64,000 bases of DNA from Shimia_B sp038525525 (GTDB lineage Bacteria > Pseudomonadota > Alphaproteobacteria > Rhodobacterales > Rhodobacteraceae), in assembly GCA_038525525.1 (NCBI GenBank), contig JBCBHO010000003.1:310001-374000 (forward strand). The letters run 5' to 3'. Position numbers and translations under genes: made by a program. Under the pieces are notes generated by a model, which was not told where the DNA came from, made no database searches, and saw nothing but the letters and a program-made list of their open reading frames with translations. This document shows positions 40,947 through 49,840 of the stretch, piece after piece (positions within the stretch are counted from its first letter, which is position 1; every line of letters begins with the position of its first letter).

Positions 40947-41888
40947 TTACCGCGAGGCAAGCACTCCCGCGCATTGCTGCGGCAGATCGGCCAGCACGAG
41001 GTCCCTGCGCGGCTGCGGCGCGGGCGCAGTCGGGTCGGGCGGTGGCGGGTTGAGAATGCGGTCCACCCACCCCTGCGCTTCGGCGCAGCCATCTCCGGGC
41101 GGTGGCGGGGTCTGGGCCGTGCAATTCGTATCGCCCCGCGGGCAATTCAGCCGAACGTGAAAGTGATAGTGGTGGCCCCACCAGGGCCGGACCTTGCGCA
41201 AATAGCTTCGGTCGCCCGTCTCGGCATTGCACATGTCGACCTTGGCCCCCGGGAAGACAAAGATCCGGGCCGTCCGAGGGTCGGAGGCGGCGAGTTTGAG
41301 CACCTCGCGGTGTTGGGGTGTCCAGCGGTCATTCACGAACGCGCCCGCATTCCGCCGCATCGAAATCGACGAGATGCTTTCCCGTTCGGACACAGAGAGG
41401 TCGAGCCGTGCTGGGGGAAGCATCCATATGTCGATGTCGAGGCCCGATTGATGTGAGCGGTGCCCGGTCAGCATCGGTCCGCCGCGCGGCTGGCTCATGT
41501 CACCGACATAGATACCCTCCCAGCCGGGAAGGCGCGCGACGCGCTGGGAAAGGTCTTTTACGTAGTCGACCGTCACGGGCTGCGCCCAGTTCCTGTTTCG
41601 GGAGAGCCGCATCGCCTGCCAAGTGGGTCCTGTTTCGGGAAGCTGCACGGCCCCGGCCTGACAGCCGCGCGCATAGCCTCCGATGGCTTGTGGCGCCTGC
41701 TGGGAGCCGCGCGGCTCCGCGCCGAAGAGGTTCTTCGCGGGGCCCGATGTGGCCAGCGTCGCCACGCGGGCCATGGCTTCGGGAGCGGCCTGCGGCTCAG
41801 GCGCGGCTTCCTCCTCCAAGGGGCCGCACGCGAAAAGGGCAAGCAGGGCCGCCGCGATCAGGGAACGGGGATGGCGTCTTTGGACCAT
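40947..41888 (-). CDS. mepA: Penicillin-insensitive murein endopeptidase
   Basis: Cleaves D-alanyl-meso-diaminopimelyl cross-links in peptidoglycan. The 313-residue protein has a signal with a lipobox (LLALFAC, Cys at about 21), and the LAS-type zinc site in LTGHRSHQSGLDIDIWM (His, Asp) and HHYHFHVRLNCP. The proline-rich C-terminal region is low in complexity. I chose ATG 41888. It overlaps the end of the MFS gene by 31 bases, so both are probably on one message. Confidence 0.92.
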   Translation of the reverse strand: MVQRRHPRSLIAAALLALFACGPLEEEAAPEPQAAPEAMARVATLATSGPAKNLFGAEPRGSQQAPQAIGGYARGCQAGAVQLPETGPTWQAMRLSRNRNWAQPVTVDYVKDLSQRVARLPGWEGIYVGDMSQPRGGPMLTGHRSHQSGLDIDIWMLPPARLDLSVSERESISSISMRRNAGAFVNDRWTPQHREVLKLAASDPRTARIFVFPGAKVDMCNAETGDRSYLRKVRPWWGHHYHFHVRLNCPRGDTNCTAQTPPPPGDGCAEAQGWVDRILNPPPPDPTAPAPQPRRDLVLADLPQQCAGVLASR

Positions 41889-43279
41889 TCGTCTTGGTCT
41901 CCCTCCGGTTGTACCCAACGTAGCAAGAAGAGCCCCAAAAGAAAGAGCGCGATCACCGGCGTGAAGCCCAGCCGCGCATCCTGCAACAGCCACGTGAAAA
42001 GGGCGATGAGGCCGGGTGCGAGAAAGGCGGTGGCTTTCCCCGAGAGCGCGAAGAGGCCGAATGCCTCCGTCGGACGCTCGGGATGCGTGTGGCGGACCAT
42101 CATGGAGCGCGAGGCCGAATAGATGCCCCCGCCGGCCGCGCCGATGAGCGAGCCGCAGATGTAGAGCGAGACGTCGGGGATGAAGAGGTCTCCAAGCACG
42201 GGCAGTGACAGGAGCGGCGTGTCAGGGAGCGCGATCCCGTAGAACGATCCGGGCGCCATGCCGATGATCGTGGCGCTCACCGCGATCAACGTCCAGATGC
42301 AGACCATGATGACCGGCCGTGGCCCCTTTGCTCGATCGAAGCGCCCTGCGATCTGCGTGCCGATGGCGGCGGTGATGGCCGCGATGATGCCAAAGACGGC
42401 GATCTGTTCGAGCGTCCAGTTCAGGACGAGCCGCGCATAAACGCCGCCGAAGGTGTAGAGCGCGCCGAGCGCGTCGCGGTAGAACATGGAGGACAGGAGG
42501 AAGTTGAGGAGGCTCCGCCGGCCTACGACGCCGCGCAGGCTTTGCTTGAGATCTGCGATCGCGCCCTTGAGGCTGCCGCCTCGGTTGGGCGGGCCCTCTC
42601 GCACGAAGGCGAAGTAGGGGATCATGAACACGACGAACCAGAGCGCCACAAAGGGCCCCACCGCGCGGGTGCCCTCGCTCTGGCTGCCATCGAGGCCGAA
42701 GGGCGGCGGATTGCCGAGGAGGGTCTGCCCGTCCGAGATCTCGAAGAAGAAGATCAACATGATGAAGAGTGAAAGCACCCCGCCCCAGTAACCCAGCGCC
42801 GCGCCGTCTCCCGAGATTTTTCCGATCTCTTCCTGCGTGCCGAGCGACGGCAGGATCGCGTTGGTGAAGATGAGCGCATATTCGGCGGCGATGAAGGCAA
42901 CGGAGAACATGAGCAGGCAAAACAGCCAGTTCGAGCCGTCGGGCACCATGTACCAGAGCGACCAGGCCCCGACGACGTAAAGGATCGAAAACCCGATCAT
43001 CCAGGGCAGCCGCCGTCCGGTGCTGTCAGCGTATGCTCCGAGCACCGGGGCCGTGAACGCGATGAAGAGGCCCGCCACGGTCTGTCCCAGTGACCAGATC
43101 GACTGGGCGTCCGCGTCAGCGGCCTGTTCGGTCGCGCCGCTCGACAGGAAGAAATCCGCCAGCACGCCCGCGAAATAGGGTCCGAAGATGAATGTGAGGC
43201 CGAGCGTGTAGAAGGGCTGCGTGGCCCAGTCGAAGGCCATCCAGCCCCAAATGCGCTTCCTGACGCTGACGTCGGCCAT
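41858..43279 (-). CDS. UMF1 (Atg22-like) MFS transporter
   Basis: A 473-residue transporter with about 12 hydrophobic segments. The start KRIWGWMAFDWATQPFYTLGLTFIF and the segment ADSTGRRLPWM are typical of the UMF1 family, relatives of yeast Atg22 amino-acid effluxers. The substrate is unknown. A mepA gene overlaps its 3' end. If its product is an amino acid or muropeptide exporter or importer, the coupling with a cell-wall hydrolase would make sense; that is inference. Confidence 0.9.
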   Translation of the reverse strand: MADVSVRKRIWGWMAFDWATQPFYTLGLTFIFGPYFAGVLADFFLSSGATEQAADADAQSIWSLGQTVAGLFIAFTAPVLGAYADSTGRRLPWMIGFSILYVVGAWSLWYMVPDGSNWLFCLLMFSVAFIAAEYALIFTNAILPSLGTQEEIGKISGDGAALGYWGGVLSLFIMLIFFFEISDGQTLLGNPPPFGLDGSQSEGTRAVGPFVALWFVVFMIPYFAFVREGPPNRGGSLKGAIADLKQSLRGVVGRRSLLNFLLSSMFYRDALGALYTFGGVYARLVLNWTLEQIAVFGIIAAITAAIGTQIAGRFDRAKGPRPVIMVCIWTLIAVSATIIGMAPGSFYGIALPDTPLLSLPVLGDLFIPDVSLYICGSLIGAAGGGIYSASRSMMVRHTHPERPTEAFGLFALSGKATAFLAPGLIALFTWLLQDARLGFTPVIALFLLGLFLLRWVQPEGDQDEWSKDAIPVP

Positions 43280-43348
43280 ACCGCTCTCCCCATGGCTTTT
43301 CGGCCATTAGCGCGCGGCGGGCCTCACCCGGCAAGAAAAAACCGGTGA

Positions 43349-43885
43349 TCAGGGCTGCATCGGGGGCCAGGGGCGTTGCCTGTCAGCCTCTATCCATGCC
43401 TCGGCCCAGTCCGGCAGAGGAGGAGACGCGTCCACGCCTTCCATGATCTCGATGACGTCATCGGTCATGACGGCCTTGCCTTTGGAGACGATGGCCGTGC
43501 GAAAGAGGCAGTGGTTGGCGCATTCGCCCGAGCGCTTGAACATGGCTTGCTCGACATAGATGAAGCGCGCGTCCCAGCCGAGAACGCGCGTCCGCATTTC
43601 GAACCGCTCAAACGGAACAAGGCGCTTGCGATACCTGACCGACGCCCCGGCGACGGCGAAGCCCCAGCCACGCTTGCTCAATTCTGTCCAGAGCCCCGTG
43701 CGCAAGGAAAGCTGCCACCTACCGAACTCGAAGATCGTCAGGATCCGGCCATTGTTCATCTCGCCGAACATGTCGCAATCCAGAAGCGAGACGCGGTGTT
43801 GCGAGACATGCGTATCGAGGACATGCATGGGCGCCAGCCTGCGGCCGGTGACCATGGTGCGGACGAAGCGAAGCCAAGGATACAT
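43349..43885 (-). CDS. Acyl-CoA thioesterase-like protein (4HBT fold)
   Basis: A 178-residue hot-dog-fold protein. The segment LLDCDMFGEMNNGRILTIFEFGRW resembles the active-site helix of 4-hydroxybenzoyl-CoA thioesterase relatives (Asp followed by MNN in place of HVNN), as in the THEM6/mesenchymal-stem-cell-protein group. The substrate is unknown. It lies 69 bases upstream of the MFS gene on the same strand. Confidence 0.82.
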   Translation of the reverse strand: MYPWLRFVRTMVTGRRLAPMHVLDTHVSQHRVSLLDCDMFGEMNNGRILTIFEFGRWQLSLRTGLWTELSKRGWGFAVAGASVRYRKRLVPFERFEMRTRVLGWDARFIYVEQAMFKRSGECANHCLFRTAIVSKGKAVMTDDVIEIMEGVDASPPLPDWAEAWIEADRQRPWPPMQP

Positions 43886-43994
43886 GTCGCCCTAGGTGCA
43901 ATCGATGACGCGCGCGTCAACCGTGCCGTGACGGAAGCTGCTTGTGTGCATCTGGCCCGCGCCCTAGATGCAGCGCACGACTTCGGAGACCCAG

Positions 43995-44282
43995 ATGACC
44001 AGCCTTTTCCAGATCATAATGCTGCTGCTCGACGTGGCGACGTTCTTTATCTTCGCCCATTTCATCATGAGCTGGCTCATCAGCTTCAACGTGTTGAACG
44101 TCCGCCAGCAGCTGGTGGCGCAGATCTGGTACGGGCTGCAGCGCATCCTTGAGCCGCTCTACGGGCCCATTCGCCGCGTGATCCCTTCGGGCGGTGGTCT
44201 CGATTTCGCGCCTCTGGTGGCGTTGCTCCTGATCTATGCTCTTCGGATCATCCTGACGAACAACGCGAGCGCCTTCATCTAG
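43995..44282 (+). CDS. YggT family membrane protein
   Basis: A 95-residue inner-membrane protein with two hydrophobic segments (about 4-32 and 68-90) separated by the YggT signature ILEPLYGPIRRVIPSGGGLDFAPLVALLLIY. The family is linked to cell-shape or osmotic functions in other bacteria, without a defined activity. ATG 43995 follows a GGAG site. A perfect terminator hairpin comes 36 bases after the stop. Confidence 0.9.
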   Translation: MTSLFQIIMLLLDVATFFIFAHFIMSWLISFNVLNVRQQLVAQIWYGLQRILEPLYGPIRRVIPSGGGLDFAPLVALLLIYALRIILTNNASAFI

Positions 44283-44317
44283 GCAAAGCTCTCGATAAGG
44301 CGTCGCAACTGCATGAG

Positions 44318-44338
44318 AGCGCCCTCGAGGGCGCTTTT
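44318..44338 (+). terminator. Intrinsic terminator after the YggT gene
   Basis: Perfect palindrome AGCGCCCTC/GAGGGCGCT (44318-44335) followed by TTT. The stem length and position, shortly after the YggT stop and before recQ, make a terminator likely. The centre leaves a tight loop of 4 bases. Confidence 0.75.
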
Positions 44339-44429
44339 GCGCGCCGAGCCGTCCCCGCGCTCTTGTTCAGGGATTCTTAATGTGGGACCGTCAGGAAAGA
44401 GCAGTTTTAAACAAATCTGGCAGGTCCCC

Positions 44430-46463
44430 GTGCACGACACCCTCCGTGACGTCTTCGGATTCGATGCCTTCCGCCCCGGGCAGGAGGAGATCGCGCATGC
44501 CGTGACGGCCGGTGAAGACGTGCTCGCGATCATGCCCACCGGCGGGGGGAAATCGCTCTGCTTTCAACTGCCCGCCCTCGAGCGAGATGGGGTCACGGTG
44601 GTCATCTCCCCGCTCATCGCGCTCATGCGTGACCAGGTGCGCGGGCTGCAGGAGGCGGGCGTTGAGGCGGGGGCACTGACCTCCGGCAACACCGAGGAAG
44701 AGACAGCCGAGGTCTGGGAAGCCCTCGAAGCCGGTCGCCTCAAGCTGCTCTACATTGCGCCCGAGCGGCTGGCGGCGGGCTCTTCGCTGGGCATGCTGCG
44801 GCGCATCGGTGTCTCGATGATTGCCGTTGATGAGGCGCATTGCGTGAGCCAGTGGGGCCATGATTTCCGCCCGGACTACTTGCGCGTGGGCGAGCTGCGG
44901 CAGGCGCTCGGCGTGCCCTTGGCTGCCTTCACGGCCACGGCGGACCCGGAGACGCGCGCCGAGATCGTGGAAAAGCTTTTTGCCGGGGCTGAGCCGCGCA
45001 CCTTCCTCCATGGATTTGACCGGCCCAACCTGCACCTCGCCTTCCAGCCGAAGACAAAGCCGCGCGAGCAGATCCTTGCGTTCGCGGCAGCGCGCAAAGG
45101 GCAATCCGGCATCGTCTATTGCGGGACCCGCGCGAAAACCGAGACCCTTGCGCAGGCGCTGCGCGCCGATGGACACGCGGCCTGCCATTACCACGGCGGG
45201 ATGGAGGCCGAGGATCGCCGGATCGTGGAGTCGCGCTTCCAGCGGGAAGACGGGCTCATCGTTGTAGCGACGGTCGCTTTCGGGATGGGCGTCGACAAGC
45301 CGGACATTCGCTGGGTGGCCCATGCCGACCTGCCAAAGTCGATCGAGGCCTACTACCAGGAGATCGGGCGCGCGGGCCGGGACGGTGCGCCGGCGGAGAC
45401 GCTCACGCTCTTTGGCCCCTCGGATATCGCGCTGCGGCGCAACCAGATCGACGAAGGGCTCGCCCCGGTGGAGCGGAAGGCAGCGGATCACGCGAGGCTC
45501 AACGCCCTGCTCGGCCTTGCCGAGGCGCTCACCTGTCGGCGGGCCAAGCTGCTCGAATACTTCGGCGATGCGCCCGCCACCTGTGGCCAATGCGATCTTT
45601 GCGACAAGCCAGCCGAGGTCGCGGACGGTACGACACCCGTCCGCATGGCGCTTTCGGCGATCCTCCGCACTGGCGAGTATTTCGGCGCTGGACACCTGAT
45701 CGACATCCTTCTGGGCGCCCAGACGGACAAGATCCGCCAGAAGGGGCACGACGACCTGCCGACCTTCGGGGTCGGCCGGGACTGGACGAAGCCACAATGG
45801 CAGGCAATCTTCCGGCAGATGATGGGGCACGACCTCGTGCGACCGGACCCGGAGCGCTACGGCGCGCTGCGCATGACCGACCGCGCGCGACCGATCCTGC
45901 GGGCCGAGGAAGAGATCCAGCTCCGCTTCGATACCATTCGGGCCGCCAAGGGCCGCCCAGAGCCCAGAAGCCTCGTGAGCGAGGATGCTGCTCCGCTCCT
46001 CGCGGCCCTGAAGGCAAAGCGCCGTGCGCTGGCCGAGGCCGCGAAGGTGCCGGCTTACGTGATCTTCAATGACCGGACGCTCATCGAGATGGCGGAGGCC
46101 CGGCCAACAAGCCTCGACGCGATGGCGGGGATCAATGGCATCGGGGCCAAGAAGCTGGAGCGATACGGGCGAGAGTTCCTCTCGGTGATCGCCGATGACG
46201 CGCCGGAGATGCATCCCACGCGCCGCAAGCTCGCGGGACGCGCGGAGGGCGAAGTCTATGATCGCCTCCTCGCCGCGCAGTCAGACCTCCAATACGGGCC
46301 CATGGGTACGGAAAAGCCAATGAGCTGCAGCGCGTCGACCCTGCGCCAGATCGCCGAACGGCGGCCGCAATCGCGCGACGAGCTTGCGCGCATCCAGGGC
46401 GTGGGAGAAACGAAGGCCGAGCGCTTCGGCGATGCCTTTCTCGATGTGTTGAAGGCCTCCTAA
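44430..46463 (+). CDS. recQ: ATP-dependent DNA helicase RecQ
   Basis: 3'-5' helicase for recombination and fork repair. From GTG 44430 the protein has 677 residues: Walker A MPTGGGKS near 34, the DEAHC box near 132, helicase core motifs (YYQEIGRAGRDG), the zinc site CRRAKLLEYFGD...CGQCDLC near 369-391, a winged-helix region, and two HRDC-like domains at the C-terminus (about 520-590 and 605-677). The frame is open to 44313, but that part crosses the YggT terminator, so I start at GTG. Confidence 0.94.
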   Translation: MHDTLRDVFGFDAFRPGQEEIAHAVTAGEDVLAIMPTGGGKSLCFQLPALERDGVTVVISPLIALMRDQVRGLQEAGVEAGALTSGNTEEETAEVWEALEAGRLKLLYIAPERLAAGSSLGMLRRIGVSMIAVDEAHCVSQWGHDFRPDYLRVGELRQALGVPLAAFTATADPETRAEIVEKLFAGAEPRTFLHGFDRPNLHLAFQPKTKPREQILAFAAARKGQSGIVYCGTRAKTETLAQALRADGHAACHYHGGMEAEDRRIVESRFQREDGLIVVATVAFGMGVDKPDIRWVAHADLPKSIEAYYQEIGRAGRDGAPAETLTLFGPSDIALRRNQIDEGLAPVERKAADHARLNALLGLAEALTCRRAKLLEYFGDAPATCGQCDLCDKPAEVADGTTPVRMALSAILRTGEYFGAGHLIDILLGAQTDKIRQKGHDDLPTFGVGRDWTKPQWQAIFRQMMGHDLVRPDPERYGALRMTDRARPILRAEEEIQLRFDTIRAAKGRPEPRSLVSEDAAPLLAALKAKRRALAEAAKVPAYVIFNDRTLIEMAEARPTSLDAMAGINGIGAKKLERYGREFLSVIADDAPEMHPTRRKLAGRAEGEVYDRLLAAQSDLQYGPMGTEKPMSCSASTLRQIAERRPQSRDELARIQGVGETKAERFGDAFLDVLKAS

Positions 46464-46496
46464 GCCCCCCTAGGTCTGGTTCAAAGGAGGAGCCCA

Positions 46497-47285
46497 ATGC
46501 TCGTTGTCATCTCGCCCGCAAAACGCCTCGACTGGTCTGACGTGCCGCGATCCGATCTGACCAGGCCGGAATTCGGGGCCGAGGCGCTGAGCCTGGCCAA
46601 GACGGCGCGTAACCTGACGCTGGGCGGACTTCGTGAGCTCATGGACCTCTCCGACGATCTGGCCCGGCTAAATCGGGATCGCTTCAAGGCGTTTTCGGCC
46701 GAGCCTGACGCGGACGCGCTTCGGCCCGCGGCCTTCGCCTTCGCCGGTGACACCTACCAGGGGCTCGAAGCGCGGACGCTCGATGAGGACGATCTCCGCT
46801 TTGCACAGAGCCATCTCCGCATCCTTTCGGGGCTATACGGCGCCTTGAGGCCGCTCGATGAGATCCAGGCTTACCGGCTCGAGATGGGCTCGAAGCTCAA
46901 GACCCGCCGGGGCGCATCCCTTTACGAGTACTGGGGCCGCGACATCGCCAAATCCCTGAGAGTGCAGGCCGAAGAGGTCGGCGCCGAGGTGCTCGTGAAT
47001 TGCGCGAGCCAGGAGTATTTCGGAGCAGTCGACCTCAAGGCCCTGAAGCTGCCCGTGGTGACGCCCGCTTTCTACGAAGAGAAAGACGGACAGGCGAAAA
47101 TGGTGAGCTTCTTCGCCAAGCGCGCACGCGGCGCGCTCGCGCGCTTCATCGTGCAAAATCGTCTCACCTCAACGGACGGTCTGAAGGACTTTGATCTCGG
47201 CGGGTACCGCTTCGATGCGAGCCGCAGCGAGGGAGGCACGATGGCCTTCTCGCGTCCCTATCCGGACCCGGCCCAAGCCGCCTAA
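46497..47285 (+). CDS. yaaA: Peroxide stress protein YaaA
   Basis: DUF328 family. E. coli YaaA limits free iron and protects DNA during peroxide stress. The 262-residue protein matches in length and in the motifs MLVVISPAKRLDW, the segment LYGALRPLDEIQAYRLEMG and NCASQEYFGAV. A GGAGG site precedes ATG 46497. It stands between recQ and a convergent thiolase gene. Confidence 0.95.
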   Translation: MLVVISPAKRLDWSDVPRSDLTRPEFGAEALSLAKTARNLTLGGLRELMDLSDDLARLNRDRFKAFSAEPDADALRPAAFAFAGDTYQGLEARTLDEDDLRFAQSHLRILSGLYGALRPLDEIQAYRLEMGSKLKTRRGASLYEYWGRDIAKSLRVQAEEVGAEVLVNCASQEYFGAVDLKALKLPVVTPAFYEEKDGQAKMVSFFAKRARGALARFIVQNRLTSTDGLKDFDLGGYRFDASRSEGGTMAFSRPYPDPAQAA

Positions 47286-47327
47286 CGGGGGCGCGGGACG
47301 CTTCGACCTGTCCCGCGCGCCCCTTTG

Positions 47328-48503
47328 TCAGAGCCTCTCGATGGCAACGGCGATACCCTGCCCGCCACCGATGCACATGGTGCAGAGCGCTTTCGAGCCG
47401 CCGATGCGCTCGAGCTCGTACATCGCTTTCACCATGATGATGGCACCGGTTGCCCCCACGGGGTGCCCGAGGGCGATCGCCCCGCCATTGGGGTTCACCT
47501 TCGCGGGATCGAGGCCGAGCTCCTTGTTCACCGCGATGGCTTGGGACGCGAATGCCTCGTTCGACTCGATGACGTCGAAATCAGCTGCCGTGAGCCCCGT
47601 CTTCTCAAGGAGATTGCGCACCGCGGGGATCGGGCCCACGCCCATGACCTCTGGCCGTACGCCCGCGTGACCATAGCCCAGAACGCGGAACTTCGGTGTC
47701 AGGCCCGCCGCCTCCGCTGCCTCGGCGCGGGCCAGGACGATGGCCGCAGCCCCGTCATTGATGCCCGAGGCGTTGCCCGCAGTCACCGTGCCGTCCTTCT
47801 GGAAGACGGGGCGCAGGCCCGCGAGGGCCTCGGCATTGGTCGCCTTTGGGTGCTCATCCCGCGCGAAGGGGACCATGTCGCGCTTCACGCGCACCTCGAC
47901 GGGGACGATCTGGCTGTCGAAGTGGCCAGCATCTTGCGCAGCCGCGGCGCGCTCTTGGCTCGTGAGGGCGAAGCGATCCTGATCCTCCCGGGTGATCTGG
48001 TGTTCGGCGGCGACGTTTTCCGCCGTCACGCCCATGTGGCCCGTGCCAAAGGGGCAGTTCAGGGCGCCGAGCATCATGTCCAGCGTTTTCACGTCCCCCA
48101 TCTTCGCGCCCCAGCGTTGCGAGGGCACGATGAACGGCGAGCGCGTCATGTTCTCCGCGCCTCCCGCGACGCCGAAATCCGCGTCGCCGAGCATCAGCGA
48201 TTGCGTGACAGACACGATGGCCTGAAGCCCCGAGCCGCACAGACGATTGACGTTCATCGCCGGGACAGTCTCGGGCGTTCCGGCATCCATGGCTGCCACG
48301 CGGCTCAGATACATATCGCGCGGCTCCGTGTTTATCACGTGACCCATGGCGACAGTGCCCACTTGCCCTGCGTCGACGCCGCCGCGGTTCAGCGCCTCCT
48401 TGATGGCGGTCGCGCCGAGCTCGATGGGCGGCGTGCCGGCGAAGCTCCCTCCAAACGTTCCGATTGCGGTGCGCGCGCCGCCGAGGATCACGATATCTGT
48501 CAT
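47328..48503 (-). CDS. Acetyl-CoA C-acetyltransferase (thiolase)
   Basis: A 391-residue thiolase. The acyl-binding Cys is in NRLCGSGLQAIVSV, the catalytic His in LGHPVGATGA and the second Cys in MCIGGGQG, all at family positions. It condenses or cleaves acetoacetyl-CoA or longer 3-ketoacyl-CoA. I start it at ATG 48503 (MTDIVILGGARTAIG); the upstream frame lies in the promoter gap. Divergent from kbl, 152 bases away. Confidence 0.94.
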   Translation of the reverse strand: MTDIVILGGARTAIGTFGGSFAGTPPIELGATAIKEALNRGGVDAGQVGTVAMGHVINTEPRDMYLSRVAAMDAGTPETVPAMNVNRLCGSGLQAIVSVTQSLMLGDADFGVAGGAENMTRSPFIVPSQRWGAKMGDVKTLDMMLGALNCPFGTGHMGVTAENVAAEHQITREDQDRFALTSQERAAAAQDAGHFDSQIVPVEVRVKRDMVPFARDEHPKATNAEALAGLRPVFQKDGTVTAGNASGINDGAAAIVLARAEAAEAAGLTPKFRVLGYGHAGVRPEVMGVGPIPAVRNLLEKTGLTAADFDVIESNEAFASQAIAVNKELGLDPAKVNPNGGAIALGHPVGATGAIIMVKAMYELERIGGSKALCTMCIGGGQGIAVAIERL

Positions 48504-48655
48504 GGCAGTCTCCCTTTTGCCGCGTTCTGCCTTCTCGCGGGAGGCAGGGGAAGGGGCGCGCGACACGACGGAAGGTCAAAATCCGACGCTCGGGGTCGGC
48601 TGGGGCGTGCTTTGGCGAGCGCGACGGGCCATGATGGGCGTGAGGAGAGAGAGAC

Positions 48656-49840
48656 ATGAGAAATCGTTTCCGCGCCCATATCGAGGCAGAACTCGCTGGT
48701 ATCGCGGCGGAGGGGCTCTTGAAGGTGGAGCGGCCGATCCACGGCTCGCAAGGCGCGCACATTACGGTGGGCGGGCGCAAGATGCTCAACCTCTGCGCCA
48801 ACAACTACCTTGGCCTGGCAGATCATCCAGAGCTGATCGCCGCCGCCACGGCCGCGCTGGAGGAGAGCGGGTATGGCATGGCCTCGGTCCGCTTCATCTG
48901 CGGGACAGGGGAGCTCCATGCAGAGCTCGAGGCACGATTGGCCGCTTATCTCGGCATGGAAGACGCGATCCTCTTCGCCGCCTGTTTTGATGCCAATGGC
49001 GGTGTGTTCGAGCCGCTTTTCGGACCAAAGGATGCAATCATCTCTGATGCGCTGAACCATGCATCGCTCATCGATGGCATCCGCCTCTGCAAGGCGCAGC
49101 GATACAGGTACAAGACCAACGACATGGCCGATCTGGAGCGCCAGTTGCAGGCGACGCAAGATGCGCGCTTCCGGATCATCGTCACAGACGGCGTCTTCTC
49201 CATGGACGGCACGATCGCCAAGCTGCCGGAGATCACGCGGCTCGCAGAGGCCTATGACGCGATGACACTGGTCGACGATTGCCACGCCACGGGGTTCCTT
49301 GGGCCGAGGGGCGCGGGAACCCATGCCCATCATGGCGTGGACGTCACGCTTCTCACGGGTACGCTTGGCAAAGCGCTGGGCGGTGCGATGGGCGGCTACG
49401 TGGCCGGCCCGGCGCCGCTCATCGAGATGCTGCGGCAGAAGGCGCGGCCCTACCTTTTCTCGAATGCACTGCCACCCGCCGTGGTCGCGGCGTCGCTCAA
49501 GGCGCTTGATCTCGTAGAGGCGGGCGATGATCTCCGGGCGCGTCTCTTCGAGAACGCTGCTTACTGGCGGTCGGGGCTCGAGGCGCGTGGCTTCACCCTC
49601 CTCCCCGGCGAACATCCGATTATCCCGGTCATGCTCGGCGAGGCACAGCTTGCCCAGGACATGGCCGCGCGTCTCTTCGAACTCGGGGTCTATGTCTCCG
49701 GCTTTTTCTATCCCGTAGTGCCCAAGGGGCAGGCGCGCATCAGGACACAGATGAACGCAGCGCTTAGTCGTGAGGATCTCGATGCCGGACTTGCCGCGTT
49801 CGAGCAGGCGGCTCGGGAGCTCAAGGTCTTGGCGGCATGA
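48656..49840 (+). CDS. kbl: Glycine C-acetyltransferase (2-amino-3-ketobutyrate CoA ligase)
   Basis: PLP enzyme that splits 2-amino-3-ketobutyrate with CoA into glycine and acetyl-CoA, the second step of threonine breakdown. The 394-residue protein has NLCANNYLGLADHP, the cofactor Asp in LVDDCHATGFLG and the Schiff-base Lys in TLGKALGGAMGG at about residue 239. It is followed directly by tdh with an ATGA overlap. A GAGGAGAGAGA site precedes ATG 48656. Confidence 0.96.
   Translation: MRNRFRAHIEAELAGIAAEGLLKVERPIHGSQGAHITVGGRKMLNLCANNYLGLADHPELIAAATAALEESGYGMASVRFICGTGELHAELEARLAAYLGMEDAILFAACFDANGGVFEPLFGPKDAIISDALNHASLIDGIRLCKAQRYRYKTNDMADLERQLQATQDARFRIIVTDGVFSMDGTIAKLPEITRLAEAYDAMTLVDDCHATGFLGPRGAGTHAHHGVDVTLLTGTLGKALGGAMGGYVAGPAPLIEMLRQKARPYLFSNALPPAVVAASLKALDLVEAGDDLRARLFENAAYWRSGLEARGFTLLPGEHPIIPVMLGEAQLAQDMAARLFELGVYVSGFFYPVVPKGQARIRTQMNAALSREDLDAGLAAFEQAARELKVLAA

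Noticed and set aside
44391..46214. 607-codon minus-strand frame opposite recQ
   Set aside because: Same antisense effect; the recQ frame carries all helicase motifs.
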